Shown here: positions 15,546 to 23,320 of the stretch, one piece after another
How the letters are laid out: each line of letters starts with the position of its first letter
Numbering within the stretch: the first letter of the stretch is position 1
NCBI GenBank assembly: GCA_900547655.1
Contig: URHQ01000004.1
Location: 1-47,705, forward strand
Direction: 5' to 3'
DNA from: an uncultured Collinsella sp.
Lineage (GTDB): Bacteria > Actinomycetota > Coriobacteriia > Coriobacteriales > Coriobacteriaceae
DNA length: 47,705 bases
Notes under the pieces: generated by a model
Told to the model about the DNA's origin: nothing
The model's database searches: none
Seen by the model: only the letters and a program-made list of their open reading frames with translations
Translations under genes and position numbers: made by a program

Positions 15546-15634
15546 GCCCCGCATCGCCATCCTGGCGGGGCGATAAGAGCTCTTCGGGACTTATAAACCT
15601 GCGGACAAGCCATACCCGCAAGAGCTCCTATCGC
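15546..15634 (-). ncRNA. Structured leader candidate between the exporter and regulator genes
   Basis: A 15-bp stem with one G-U pair (15570-15584 with 15620-15634) encloses a smaller hairpin (15601-15604 with 15616-15619). A second stem, GCCCCGC/GCGGGGC (15546-15552 with 15565-15571), overlaps its foot by two bases, so the two compete slightly. It lies 130-210 bp before the NtrC-like regulator gene and about 50 bp after the exporter stop. It may be a terminator or a regulatory leader; no known riboswitch was recognised. Confidence 0.4.
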
Positions 15635-15686
15635 TCCACCGTGAGAATGTGCTCGCCAGCACGCAGCACGCAAACAAGCTACTTCT

Positions 15687-16721
15687 CTACCAGATTCCCA
15701 GCACGTGTTGCATTCCCAAACTCATGCACGCAATGCCAATCCAGCAGCAAAAGCCCAGCGCGATGGGCTTGCCGCCCTTTTTGACCAGCTCGACGATATC
15801 GGTATTAAAACCAATAGCCGCCATGGCCATCACGATAAAGAACTTCGACAGCTCCTTGATGGGCACCGTAACGGATGCGGGAAGCTGAAGTACCGTGGTG
15901 ATCACGCTCGCCAGCACAAAGAACAGCACAAACATGGGAAACGCGCGTTTAAGGGAGAACGTGCTTTTGGCGTCGCCGCCGGCCTTGCGCGCCAGATGCA
16001 TCTGCCAGCATGCGAGGACCAACGTGATGGGGATAATGGCCAGCGTCCTGGTGAGCTTGACCACCGTGGCGCTCTCGAGCACATTGGCGCCGGGATGCAT
16101 GCTGTCCCAGGCGCTCGCCGCAGCCGTTACGGACGAGGTGTCGTTGATGGCGGTACCGGCAAACAGGCCAAAGCCCTCGTTGGTCAGCCCGAGCATGCCG
16201 CCGAGCGTCGGAAACACGAGCGCCGCGATAACGTTAAACAGGAAGATGACCGAGATGGCCTGGGCAATCTCGCGATCGTCGGCATCGATGACGGGTGCGG
16301 TCGCGGCGATGGCAGAACCACCGCAAATCGACGAACCCACACCCACAAGCGTCGCGATCTTGCCCGGCACGTTCATGACGCGGCAGAGCACAAAGGCGAT
16401 GACAAGCGAGGTCGAGATTGTCGCCACGATAATCGGCAGCGACTGGGCGCCCTTGGACAGAATCTGGGAGAGGTTCATGCCAAAGCCAAGCAGGATAACC
16501 GCGTACTGCAAGACTTTTTTGGACGTATAGGTAACGCCGGCGGCGAGCGGTTCGCGACGATTCTTGGGAAAGACGAGCGCCAGGACCATGCCAAAAAGGA
16601 TGGCAAATACCGGCCCGCCGACCACCTCAATCTGTTTGCCGAGCAACGTCGCGGGGATAGCGATGATCAGGCAGAACAAGACGCCTTTCCAGCGCTCGCG
16701 TACGATATTTGCCAGTTGCAT
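15687..16721 (-). CDS. YeiH/UPF0324-family putative sulfate exporter
   Basis: The 344-residue integral membrane protein has about ten hydrophobic segments. It carries the family hallmark GVGSSICGGSAIAATAPVI at about residue 126 and the late FVMAMAAIGFNTDI motif. The UPF0324/PSE family is annotated as a putative sulfate exporter and has been linked in other bacteria to sulfur oxyanion release. Direct biochemical evidence is thin. ATG 16721 has AGAAGGA about seven bases upstream. A GntR regulator gene is divergent 193 bp away and is the best candidate controller. Confidence 0.9.
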   Translation of the reverse strand: MQLANIVRERWKGVLFCLIIAIPATLLGKQIEVVGGPVFAILFGMVLALVFPKNRREPLAAGVTYTSKKVLQYAVILLGFGMNLSQILSKGAQSLPIIVATISTSLVIAFVLCRVMNVPGKIATLVGVGSSICGGSAIAATAPVIDADDREIAQAISVIFLFNVIAALVFPTLGGMLGLTNEGFGLFAGTAINDTSSVTAAASAWDSMHPGANVLESATVVKLTRTLAIIPITLVLACWQMHLARKAGGDAKSTFSLKRAFPMFVLFFVLASVITTVLQLPASVTVPIKELSKFFIVMAMAAIGFNTDIVELVKKGGKPIALGFCCWIGIACMSLGMQHVLGIW

Positions 16722-16914
16722 ATGGGATTCCTTCTTTCTATTTCACGTTTGCGACGGCTTATGATACGGCAACATTGAGCGCAGCCTTGCGCAAACACAG
16801 ACTAAGATGCCGCAATAGTTCTCAGGCAACAGCCGAATTACCCACCGCGGAGAGCTGATTCGCGGCATAATTAACAACTGACATATGAGTTTGATAGAAC
16901 AGTTGCGAGGCGCT

Positions 16915-17616
16915 ATGGAAGAATCGATGCACGTCGGCGAGCAGGAAACGAGCCTACAGGACCAGTCCTACCACACCATTCGACGCAAAATCGTCTACCT
17001 GGACTACAAGCCGGGCGAAAAGCTGGGCGTCAAGCAACTTTGCGACGACCTGGATATGGGGCGCACGCCCGTGCGCGAGGCTTTGGTTCGCTTGGCGCAG
17101 GAAGGCCTGGTGCGCACCGTGCCCCAGAGCGGCACCTACGTCTCACCCATCAACCTCACCCTTGCCGAGAGTGCCTGTTACATCCGCGAGCATCTGGAAA
17201 AGCAGGTGATTGTGGAGTGCTGTGCGCGCGCCACGTCGGCCGGCATCGAGCAGCTCGACCGAGCCATCGCGCTGCAGGAAAAGGCCATGGCCGATGAGGA
17301 TCGCATCGGCTTCTTTTTGAGCGATAACCTCATGCACCACATGATCTTTAGCATCGCATGTCGCAGCACCGTGTGGTCGTGGCTCGAAGAGACCAATGCC
17401 GACCTAGAGCGCTTCCGCTGGCTGCGCGCTGCCACGCAAGTTCTCGACAATCAGGACATCGTGAACGAGCACAAGCAGATTCGCCGCGCTATCGCCGGTC
17501 GCGACCCCATCGAAGCGAGCTTTTTGGTCAGCAAGCACCTGCATATGATGTTCCGCAACCAGACCGAGGTTCTGGACCAGTTCCCCGAGTACTTCGAGAC
17601 CAGCAAGCTCCGCTAA
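16915..17616 (+). CDS. GntR-family regulator (FadR/FCD subfamily)
   Basis: From the chosen start the protein has 233 residues. The N-terminal winged helix is typical of GntR: YHTIRRKIVYLDYKPGEKLGVKQLCDDLDMGRTPVREALVRLAQEGLV. It is followed by an all-helical FCD ligand-binding domain with metal-type His and Asp residues (DNLMHHMIF, HKQIRRAI, HLHMMF). ATG 16915 has GAGG four bases upstream. ATG 16885 is in frame ten codons earlier without such a site, so the start is uncertain. Divergence from the YeiH-type exporter gene suggests it controls that gene in response to a small carboxylate or sulfonate-like ligand, which is inference. Confidence 0.9.
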   Translation: MEESMHVGEQETSLQDQSYHTIRRKIVYLDYKPGEKLGVKQLCDDLDMGRTPVREALVRLAQEGLVRTVPQSGTYVSPINLTLAESACYIREHLEKQVIVECCARATSAGIEQLDRAIALQEKAMADEDRIGFFLSDNLMHHMIFSIACRSTVWSWLEETNADLERFRWLRAATQVLDNQDIVNEHKQIRRAIAGRDPIEASFLVSKHLHMMFRNQTEVLDQFPEYFETSKLR

Positions 17617-17666
17617 CCTGCCAAAAAGGGACAGGTTTATTTTGGCAGGTTTTATCCGGGCAAATG
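17615..17666 (+). repeat. AACCTGCCAAAA element, copy 1
   Basis: The perfect 12-bp arms AACCTGCCAAAA (17615-17626) and TTTTGGCAGGTT (17640-17651) enclose AGGGACAGGTTTA. A tail TTATCCGGGCAAA follows. It overlaps the stop codon of the GntR gene. Three further copies are at 19788-19840, 22916-22966 and 23392-23446. Confidence 0.8.
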
Positions 17667-17670
17667 AAAC

Positions 17671-17706
17671 AAGGCCCGGCTCCGTCTTGATGCGGAGCCG
17701 GGCCTT
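17671..17706. terminator. Bidirectional terminator between the GntR gene and glmS
   Basis: The perfect 14-bp arms AAGGCCCGGCTCCG (17671-17684) and its complement (17693-17706) lie between two convergent genes. Confidence 0.8.
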
Positions 17707-17729
17707 AGTCGCTAGAACGGCGGAACCAA

Positions 17730-19577
17730 TTACTCTACCGTGACGCTCTTGGCGAGGTTTCGGGGCTGGTCAACGTCGCAACCGCGCAGGATGGCGACCT
17801 CGCGGGCGAGCAGCTGCAGCGGGACACTCGCCGTGATGGGGCTGAACACGTCGCGGACTGCCGGCACGCGAATGATGCAGTCGGCGATCTTGTTGATCTC
17901 CTCGTCGCCCTCGGTGGCAACAACGATGACCTTGGCGCCGCGCGCCTTGCACTCCATAAGGTTCGACACGGTCTTGTCGTAGGTGGCACTCTTGGTGGCC
18001 ACAGCGATGACAGGGAAGCCCGGGTCGATCAGGGCAATGGGGCCATGCTTCATCTCACCGGCGGCATATGCCTCGGCGTGCAGGTAGCTGACTTCCTTGA
18101 GCTTGAGCGCGCCCTCGTAGGAAATAGCGGCACCCATGCCGCGGCCCACGAACAGCGCCGACTGCGCGTCCTTGCACAGCAGGGCAGCCTCATGCACGGC
18201 ATCGGTCTGCGTGTCCAAAATCCACTGGATCTGCTCGGCAGTATCGGAAAGCTCGCGGAACAGCATGCGTGCCTGTTTGGTGGTCAGGCGGTACTTGACC
18301 TGCGCCAGCAGCAGGGCCAGCAGCGTCAGGCTCACAACCTGGCCGATGAAGCTCTTGGTCGAGGCGACCGCGATCTCCTTGTTGGCCTTGGTGTAGATGA
18401 CGCCGTCGCTCTCACGCGCCACGGGGCTGCCCACCACGTTGGTGATGCCGAAGACCTTGGCGCCCTTGATGCGCGCGTCGCGGATGGCGGCGAGAGTGTC
18501 GGCCGTCTCGCCCGACTGGGACACGGCCACGACGAGCGTCGTCGGCGTGATGATGGGGTTGCGATAGCGGAACTCGCTGGCCGCCTCAACCTCGGTGGGG
18601 ATGCGAGCCCAGCCCTCGATGAGATTCTTAGCAATGAGGCCAGCGTGATAGCTGGTTCCGCAAGCGATCACGTAGACGCGGTCGATGTCGTTGAGTTCCT
18701 CGAGCGAAAGGCCCAGCTCGTCGATGTCGAGCTCGCCGGCCGGCGTCATACGACCGACCAGCGTGTCGCGCACGACGCGCGGCTGCTCGTGGATTTCCTT
18801 GAGCATAAAGTCGGGATAACCGCCCTTTTCTGCCATGTCCAGGTCCCAGTCGATGTGAGTGACCTTGGGTTCGATAACGTTGCCGGCCTCGTCGGTGTAC
18901 TCGACGCCTGCGGGCGTGAGCTTGGCAAACTGACCGTCCTCGAGCACCACGACATCGCGGGTGGCGTCGATGAGCGCGATGACATCGGAGGCGACATAGG
19001 CGCCGGTCTCGCCCGCGCCGACCACGATCGGGGAATCCTTGCGGGCCACGGCGATCACGCCGGGCTCGTCAGCGCACACGGCGGCCAGACCATAGGCACC
19101 GACCACGTGGGTGCAAGCCTCGCGCACGGAGGCCATCAGGTCGTGCGTCTCGGCATAAGCCTCTTCGATCAGATGCGCGAAGACCTCGGTATCGGTCTCG
19201 CTCTTAAAGTGGTGGCCGCGGCCTTCCAGCTCTTCGCGCAGCTCGGCGAAGTTCTCGATGATGCCGTTGTGGACGATGGCGATACGACCGTCGCAGCTGG
19301 TGTGGGGGTGAGCGTTAACGACGGAGGGCTTGCCGTGGGTGGCCCAACGGGTGTGACCGATACCGCAGGTAGCGTCGCTGTCGATGTTGGAAAGCTCGCT
19401 CTCCAGGCCCGCGACCTTGCCCACGCGGCGGATGACGTCGAGGTGCGCCGCGGCGCCCTCGCCCACCTCGAGCGCGACGCCCGAAGAGTCATAGCCGCGA
19501 TACTCCATGCGCTTGAGGCCCGTGACCAGGATGTTCTTTGCAATATCAGAGCCGGTGTAGCCGACGATTCCGCACAT
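17730..19577 (-). CDS. glmS: Glutamine-fructose-6-phosphate aminotransferase (isomerizing)
   Basis: The 615-residue enzyme makes glucosamine-6-phosphate from fructose-6-phosphate and glutamine, the entry to peptidoglycan amino sugars. The N-terminal glutaminase domain starts MCGIVGYTG, with the nucleophile Cys next to the initiator Met, and contains GIGHTRWATHGKP. Two SIS sugar-isomerase domains follow: ACGTSYHAGL, SQSGETADT and the late GRGMGAAISYEGALKLKEVSYLHAEA. The C-terminus PRNLAKSVTVE is the family ending. Length is normal. ATG 19577 has GAAGGGA upstream. No glmS ribozyme was recognised in the leader. A perfect palindrome lies upstream of the predicted promoter. Confidence 0.97.
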   Translation of the reverse strand: MCGIVGYTGSDIAKNILVTGLKRMEYRGYDSSGVALEVGEGAAAHLDVIRRVGKVAGLESELSNIDSDATCGIGHTRWATHGKPSVVNAHPHTSCDGRIAIVHNGIIENFAELREELEGRGHHFKSETDTEVFAHLIEEAYAETHDLMASVREACTHVVGAYGLAAVCADEPGVIAVARKDSPIVVGAGETGAYVASDVIALIDATRDVVVLEDGQFAKLTPAGVEYTDEAGNVIEPKVTHIDWDLDMAEKGGYPDFMLKEIHEQPRVVRDTLVGRMTPAGELDIDELGLSLEELNDIDRVYVIACGTSYHAGLIAKNLIEGWARIPTEVEAASEFRYRNPIITPTTLVVAVSQSGETADTLAAIRDARIKGAKVFGITNVVGSPVARESDGVIYTKANKEIAVASTKSFIGQVVSLTLLALLLAQVKYRLTTKQARMLFRELSDTAEQIQWILDTQTDAVHEAALLCKDAQSALFVGRGMGAAISYEGALKLKEVSYLHAEAYAAGEMKHGPIALIDPGFPVIAVATKSATYDKTVSNLMECKARGAKVIVVATEGDEEINKIADCIIRVPAVRDVFSPITASVPLQLLAREVAILRGCDVDQPRNLAKSVTVE

Positions 19578-19651
19578 AAGATAAATCCCTTCGTTCGCGT
19601 GACTGCGAGACGTCCACGCACAAGGGGCGCTGAGACGTATAACGTTCGAGT

Positions 19652-19712
19652 ATTGTACTCACGTAAACGCAAGCTGATATACCAGAAGTGGTATCTCAAC
19701 TTAGATACCACT
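19652..19712 (-). promoter_or_regulatory. glmS promoter region with a perfect 10-bp-arm palindrome
   Basis: The minus-strand -10 box TACAAT lies at 19657-19652 and is itself inside GAGTATTGTACTC. The arms AGTGGTATCT (19687-19696) and AGATACCACT (19703-19712) are perfect around a 6-bp centre. A further GATATACCA half-site lies just inside. The AGTGGT...ACCACT ends resemble operators of GntR/HutC amino-sugar regulators (DasR/NagR). The site sits just upstream of the expected -35 region. Confidence 0.5.
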
Positions 19713-19739
19713 CGATGCACACACGTTCAGCCGGTCCGA

Positions 19740-19774
19740 ACCACCACAATGGGGACAGGCACCTTCGTGGTGGT
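19740..19774. repeat. REP-like hairpin with GGGGACAGGCACC loop
   Basis: The perfect 8-bp arms ACCACCAC (19740-19747) and GTGGTGGT (19767-19774) enclose GGGGACAGGCACCTT. That string resembles repeats seen near REP-associated tyrosine transposases in other bacteria. Confidence 0.5.
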
Positions 19775-19787
19775 CGCGTTGGCAACA

Positions 19788-19840
19788 GCGTTTCCCCAGA
19801 TAAACCTGCCAAAATAAACCTGTCCCTTTTTGGTAGGTTT
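19788..19840 (-). repeat. AACCTGCCAAAA element, copy 2 (inverted orientation)
   Basis: Relative to the other three copies this one is reversed. The tail GCGTTTCCCCAGATA comes first, then AACCTGCCAAAA (19803-19814) and TTTTGGTAGGTT (19828-19839), one mismatch apart. It lies directly upstream of the LacI-type gene and its possible -10 box TACAAT (19848-19853). Confidence 0.75.
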
Positions 19841-19888
19841 AGGATGCTACAATCTGGCTTGTACTTGAAACGCATCAAAGGGGCCGCT

Positions 19889-21001
19889 ATGGCAAAGGTT
19901 AAAATCAGCGACGTCGCGCGCGAAGCCGGGGTTTCGTTGGGCACGGTTTCCAACGCGCTCAACCATCCCGAAAAGTTGCGTCCCGAGACCCTCAAGCTCA
20001 TTAACGAAACCATCAATCGACTGGGCTACCTGCCCAACCAAAGCGCTCGTCAGCTCGCGGGCGGCGCCACCAAGTCCTTTGGCCTGGTGCTCCCCCGTCT
20101 CGACCACGGCTTTTCACTCCAAATCGCCAGCGGCGCCCACAACGAGGCCCGCAAGCACGGCTACGACCTGCTCATCGCCAACGCCGATAACGACGATATT
20201 CTCGAGGACCATTACCTGCGCTACTTTATGGGCACCCAGATGTCCGGCGTCATGGTTCAGCCCATGGCATCCCCCGACTGGCACCCCGCCATGACCAAGA
20301 TGCCCGTGCCGATCGTCCATCTGGACATCCATTGCTCCGAGCCCGGCTACTACGTAGCGGCCGACAACGAGGCCCAGGGTCGCATCATTGCCGAACTCGC
20401 CATCGCCCGCGGCGCGCACCATATTGTCGTCGTCGGCCGAGCAGCATTTATGCAACTCACCCTGCGCGTCCTTGGCATTCATAAGGCGCTCGCCCTACAT
20501 CCCGACATCAAGATCGAAGTCATTGACGCCGGCGAGTGGAACACGGCGGCCGACGGCTATGGTATCGGCAACCAAATCGCCGAGCGTCCCGCCGACGAAC
20601 GCCCCGATTTTGTCGTCGGTCTAACCGACGTGCTGGCCTCGGGTGTCGTTTCGGCACTGGTCGACAAGGGCATCTCTGTCCCCAGGCAAGTACGCGTAGC
20701 AGGCTGCGATGGCAACCCACTCGCTTGGAGCGGGTCGGTCCCACTGACCACGGTAGCGCCCCCGGGCTACGAGATTGGCCGCAAGGGTGTCCAATTGCTG
20801 ATGGAGCAAATCGAGAACAAGGCCCCGGCAAAGACCAAGCATATCCGCGTCGGCTCTGCAGCGCGCACCGTCACCGCAGTCACCGCCGCCGAGGATATCA
20901 ACCGCCAAGAACTGGTACGTCCGTTCCTACTGGAGCGCGCCAGCACCCAGGCAAGCACCCAGACCGACGCCACGGCCATCAACCTCGGTGCGTATCTATA
21001 G
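19889..21001 (+). CDS. LacI-family transcriptional regulator
   Basis: The 370-residue regulator starts with a textbook LacI helix-turn-helix (ISDVAREAGVSLGTVSNALN), then the hinge YLPNQSARQLAGGATKSFGLVLPRL. A periplasmic-binding-protein-like sugar domain follows. The last ~35 residues form a Thr/Gln/Ala-rich tail longer than usual. ATG 19889 has AAAGGGG six bases upstream. It is divergent from glmS with 311 bp between starts, so a link to amino-sugar or carbohydrate control is possible. The palindrome in that gap lacks the central CG of typical LacI sites, so regulation of glmS by this protein is not assumed. Confidence 0.93.
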   Translation: MAKVKISDVAREAGVSLGTVSNALNHPEKLRPETLKLINETINRLGYLPNQSARQLAGGATKSFGLVLPRLDHGFSLQIASGAHNEARKHGYDLLIANADNDDILEDHYLRYFMGTQMSGVMVQPMASPDWHPAMTKMPVPIVHLDIHCSEPGYYVAADNEAQGRIIAELAIARGAHHIVVVGRAAFMQLTLRVLGIHKALALHPDIKIEVIDAGEWNTAADGYGIGNQIAERPADERPDFVVGLTDVLASGVVSALVDKGISVPRQVRVAGCDGNPLAWSGSVPLTTVAPPGYEIGRKGVQLLMEQIENKAPAKTKHIRVGSAARTVTAVTAAEDINRQELVRPFLLERASTQASTQTDATAINLGAYL

Positions 21002-21028
21002 CACGCCCGTAAGTATGCTGTGTCGCCG

Positions 21029-21074
21029 CTTAAGCAAAAGGGGCCCGACCATTGCCGGGCCCCTTTTGCTTAAG
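21029..21074. terminator. Bidirectional terminator between the LacI gene and the HAD gene
   Basis: A perfect 19-bp stem (21029-21047 with 21056-21074) starts CTTAAGCAAAAGGGGCCC and closes on an 8-nt loop. T runs are present on both strands. Confidence 0.9.
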
Positions 21075-21114
21075 CTCAAACGTGGGCAATTGCTCGTTTC
21101 AACACCGCAATTGT

Positions 21115-21765
21115 CTAGCGCACGGCCTTGACTGCCGCCGCCAGGTCGAACAACGTATCGAGAACGGCCTCGCAGCCATCCACCACGTCCTGCGGCAGCG
21201 GCACGATGTCGGGGACGGCAAAGACATGACAGCCGGCCGTGATGCCCGAGACGCAGCCGTTGCGCGAATCCTCGACCACGGCACATTCCTCGGGAGCAAA
21301 GCCCGCGCGCTCGCAGGCGAGCAGATACATCTCGGGGTCGGGCTTGCCGTGCACGACGTCCTCGCCGCAGGTCACGGTCTCAAACTTGTCAAAGAGACCG
21401 AATGCTTTAAGGTTGCGCTCGGCGGTAACATGGCGCGATGACGTTGCAAGGCCTACGTGATAGCCCGCAGCCAACAGCTCGTCTATGCACTCGGCAGCAC
21501 CGGCCTTAAGCTCCAGATCGGTCTTGACCATCTCGTCGCGAATCTCCTTGTGGCGGACATAGATCGCCTCGGCGGTCTCGTGGCTGCCGTAATGCTTATC
21601 GAGGATGTCCATGACATCGGGTAGCGTGCGACCGATAAACTGATGGATCAGCGCATCATCAATCGCGAGCCCCAGCTCAGCGGCGCCTGCCTTCCAGGCC
21701 CTAATCCCCAAACGCTCGGTATCGACCAGCGTTCCATCCATGTCAAAAATAACAGCCTTGATCAT
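21115..21765 (-). CDS. HAD-superfamily hydrolase (beta-phosphoglucomutase-like)
   Basis: The 216-residue protein has the HAD motif I DMDGTLVDTE (Asp8 nucleophile, Asp10 acid/base) and a helical cap domain (about 16-85). It also has motif II LATSSR, motif III with KPDPEMYL, and motif IV VVEDSRNGCVSG. This is the class of beta-phosphoglucomutases, 2-deoxyglucose-6-phosphatases and related sugar phosphatases. The exact substrate cannot be decided from sequence. The start at 21765 has GAGGGG about seven bases upstream. It is a single gene, convergent with the LacI regulator gene. Confidence 0.92.
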   Translation of the reverse strand: MIKAVIFDMDGTLVDTERLGIRAWKAGAAELGLAIDDALIHQFIGRTLPDVMDILDKHYGSHETAEAIYVRHKEIRDEMVKTDLELKAGAAECIDELLAAGYHVGLATSSRHVTAERNLKAFGLFDKFETVTCGEDVVHGKPDPEMYLLACERAGFAPEECAVVEDSRNGCVSGITAGCHVFAVPDIVPLPQDVVDGCEAVLDTLFDLAAAVKAVR

Positions 21766-21871
21766 ATCGGTCCCCCTCGCCGGATTGCATTACTGCCACT
21801 CTACCGCACTTTACAAGCTTGTATATAACGTATATAGCATATTGCACTTTCGTTACATAGCTGGAAGTCTT

Positions 21872-21899
21872 ATGACAAGCAGCTCGGTGGGATTATAGT
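21872..21899 (+). promoter_or_regulatory. larE promoter
   Basis: ATGACA (21872-21877, five of six -35 bases) and TATAGT (21894-21899) are 16 bp apart. AGCTCGG (21881-21887) and CCGAGCT (21905-21911) flank the -10 box and could form an operator. Confidence 0.55.
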
Positions 21900-21933
21900 T
21901 TCATCCGAGCTTTAATAACTGTAAGGAACTTTC

Positions 21934-22812
21934 ATGCTTTCAGACACCGCCGCACCCGCAGAGGAGCTTCAGGACAAACTCGCAGCACTCGAGCAGCTGC
22001 TTTTGGCATACGGACGCGTCGCCATCGGCTTTTCCGGTGGTGTCGACAGCAGCTTTTTGGCCGCGGTCTGCGCCCGCATCATGCCTACCAATACCCTCCT
22101 CGTCCATCTCACCACGCCGCTCATCGGCACGCCCGAACAGACTTCGTTTGAGCAGTCCGTTGATGGGCAAGCTGATGAAGGGGCGCATTTTAAGCTCCCC
22201 GTGCTCAATCTTTCGGTCGATCAGCTGCAGCTCCCCCAGGTAGCCTGTAACGATGCCAATCGCTGCTACCACTGCAAGCACGCCGGCTTTACCGCCATCG
22301 TCAACCACGCCAAGTCGCTCGGCTTTCCCACCGTCATCGATGGCAGCAATGCAAGCGATCGCGGTGACTACCGCCCCGGAATGCGTGCGGCAGAAGAGCT
22401 CGGCGTACGCTCCCCTCTTATGGAGGTCGGCTTTACCAAGGACGAAGAGCGCGAGCTACTACGCGCATGGGGCTATCCTGTTTGGAACCTGCCGGCGGGA
22501 GCATGTCTTGCCACGCGCGTCCCCACGGGCGAGGAGCTTACGTTCGAGAAGGTCTCCCTGATCCGCGCCTGCGAGGATTACCTGCACGATCTTGACCTGG
22601 CACAGGTACGCGCGCGCTTGATCGGTGGCTGCATGCATATCGAGGCCGCACCCGCAGATGTCGCCAAGATTGCCGCCCTCGGCGGTGCCGCTGTCGACGA
22701 CGAGGGCAAGACCCCGCTTCCCGCCGTTATCGAGTCCGCGCTGCGCGAGCTGGGCTGCGACCATATCTCCCCCGAGGTCACCCCCTACATCCACGGCAAC
22801 ATGAACCAGTAG
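21934..22812 (+). CDS. larE: LarE-type ATP-dependent sulfur transferase
   Basis: The 292-residue protein is a PP-loop enzyme with SGGVDSS at 34-40. It matches LarE, which adds sulfur to a pyridinium dinucleotide during synthesis of the nickel-pincer cofactor of lactate racemase. The Cys in GACLATR (Cys191) corresponds to the sacrificial Cys of the Lactobacillus enzyme. Two more Cys (NRCYHCK, 111 and 114) suggest the three-Cys variant, which in some bacteria binds a [4Fe-4S] cluster and can act catalytically. No larA, larB or larC is adjacent in this window, so its pathway role is unconfirmed. AAGGAA lies upstream of ATG 21934. Confidence 0.88.
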   Translation: MLSDTAAPAEELQDKLAALEQLLLAYGRVAIGFSGGVDSSFLAAVCARIMPTNTLLVHLTTPLIGTPEQTSFEQSVDGQADEGAHFKLPVLNLSVDQLQLPQVACNDANRCYHCKHAGFTAIVNHAKSLGFPTVIDGSNASDRGDYRPGMRAAEELGVRSPLMEVGFTKDEERELLRAWGYPVWNLPAGACLATRVPTGEELTFEKVSLIRACEDYLHDLDLAQVRARLIGGCMHIEAAPADVAKIAALGGAAVDDEGKTPLPAVIESALRELGCDHISPEVTPYIHGNMNQ

Positions 22813-22823
22813 CGCATCCCGAT

Positions 22824-22892
22824 AAGTTGCGGTGGAATAGTTCCTGTCTTACGGCCTATCGGACCCAAACAGGAACTATTCCACCGCAACTT
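22824..22892. repeat. Perfect 24-bp inverted repeat of the AAGTTGCGGTGG family
   Basis: The arms at 22824-22847 and 22869-22892 are perfect complements and begin AAGTTGCGGTGGAATA. The outer 16 bases are shared with 1108-1123, while the inner arm sequence is different. It follows larE and may also act as its terminator, though no U tract is present. Confidence 0.75.
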
Positions 22893-22905
22893 CGTTTAGC
22901 AGGCA

Positions 22906-23169
22906 TTAACCCGCAGACCCGCCAAAAAGGGACAGGTTTGTTTTGGCAGGTTTTATCTTGGGAAAATATCGCGAGGCAGTCGCCCCTCTAGCACCCATCA
23001 AACTTCGAGAGACACAAGAGGGGCGACTCGGCTGCATCCACTTCTTCCGATAGCGGCGGTTGCGGCTCGTCGACGAACCCATTACTTCGATGAGCCCTTT
23101 ATCCGCCATTTTTGGCAGATGGTAGCTGACGGACGAATTTTGGCATTCCGTCTCTCTAAAACAATAGAT
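22906..23169 (-). pseudogene. Winged-helix coding remnant
   Basis: The minus strand is open from 23169 to 22906. It encodes SSVSYHLPKMADKGLIEVMG followed by SSTSRNRRYRKKW, which looks like the end of a winged-helix domain (recognition helix, then wing). Stops and the TTAGAGAGA repeats interrupt it upstream. Its C-terminus runs into an AACCTGCCAAAA element. No good ribosome binding site precedes the only ATG (23109). It is best read as the decayed end of a regulator or of a protein with a C-terminal wHTH. Confidence 0.35.
22916..22966 (+). repeat. AACCTGCCAAAA element, copy 3
   Basis: ACCCGCCAAAA and TTTTGGCAGGTT flank AGGGACAGGTTTG, followed by TTATCTTGGGAAAA. The left arm has diverged by one base from the other copies. 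Confidence 0.75.
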
Positions 23170-23320
23170 TTATCTCTCTAACTTTAGAGAGATAAGCGCC
23201 TTGTTTTAGAGAGACATTAAGAGAGATGTATCGAATTCGCTGCTAGATTGCCTAATGCTATCTCTCTAACCAACCTTCTCTTTAGAGAGACATTTAGAGA
23301 GACGAGCGCGACCTCTCTAA
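23151..23320. repeat. Cluster of TCTCTCTAA/TTAGAGAGA inverted repeats
   Basis: The outer 14-bp arms TCTCTCTAAAACAA (23151-23164) and TTGTTTTAGAGAGA (23201-23214) are perfect. They enclose a second perfect palindrome, TTATCTCTCTAA (23170-23181) and TTAGAGAGATAA (23184-23195). Further copies of the 9-mer lie at 23261, 23282 and 23294, with a shorter CTCTCTAA at 23313. In total there are seven exact copies of the 9-mer in either orientation within 170 bp. Confidence 0.75.

Noticed and set aside
19578..19690. A glmS ribozyme in the glmS leader
   Set aside because: I looked for the conserved ribozyme core upstream of glmS and did not see it. The leader is also short after the predicted promoter.
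18045..19817. 590-codon plus-strand open frame opposite glmS
   Set aside because: Antisense shadow with Asp/Val/Gly/Leu-rich composition and no start signal.
23151..23320. CRISPR array
   Set aside because: The repeated units are 9 bp in both orientations without regular spacers, and no cas genes are present.
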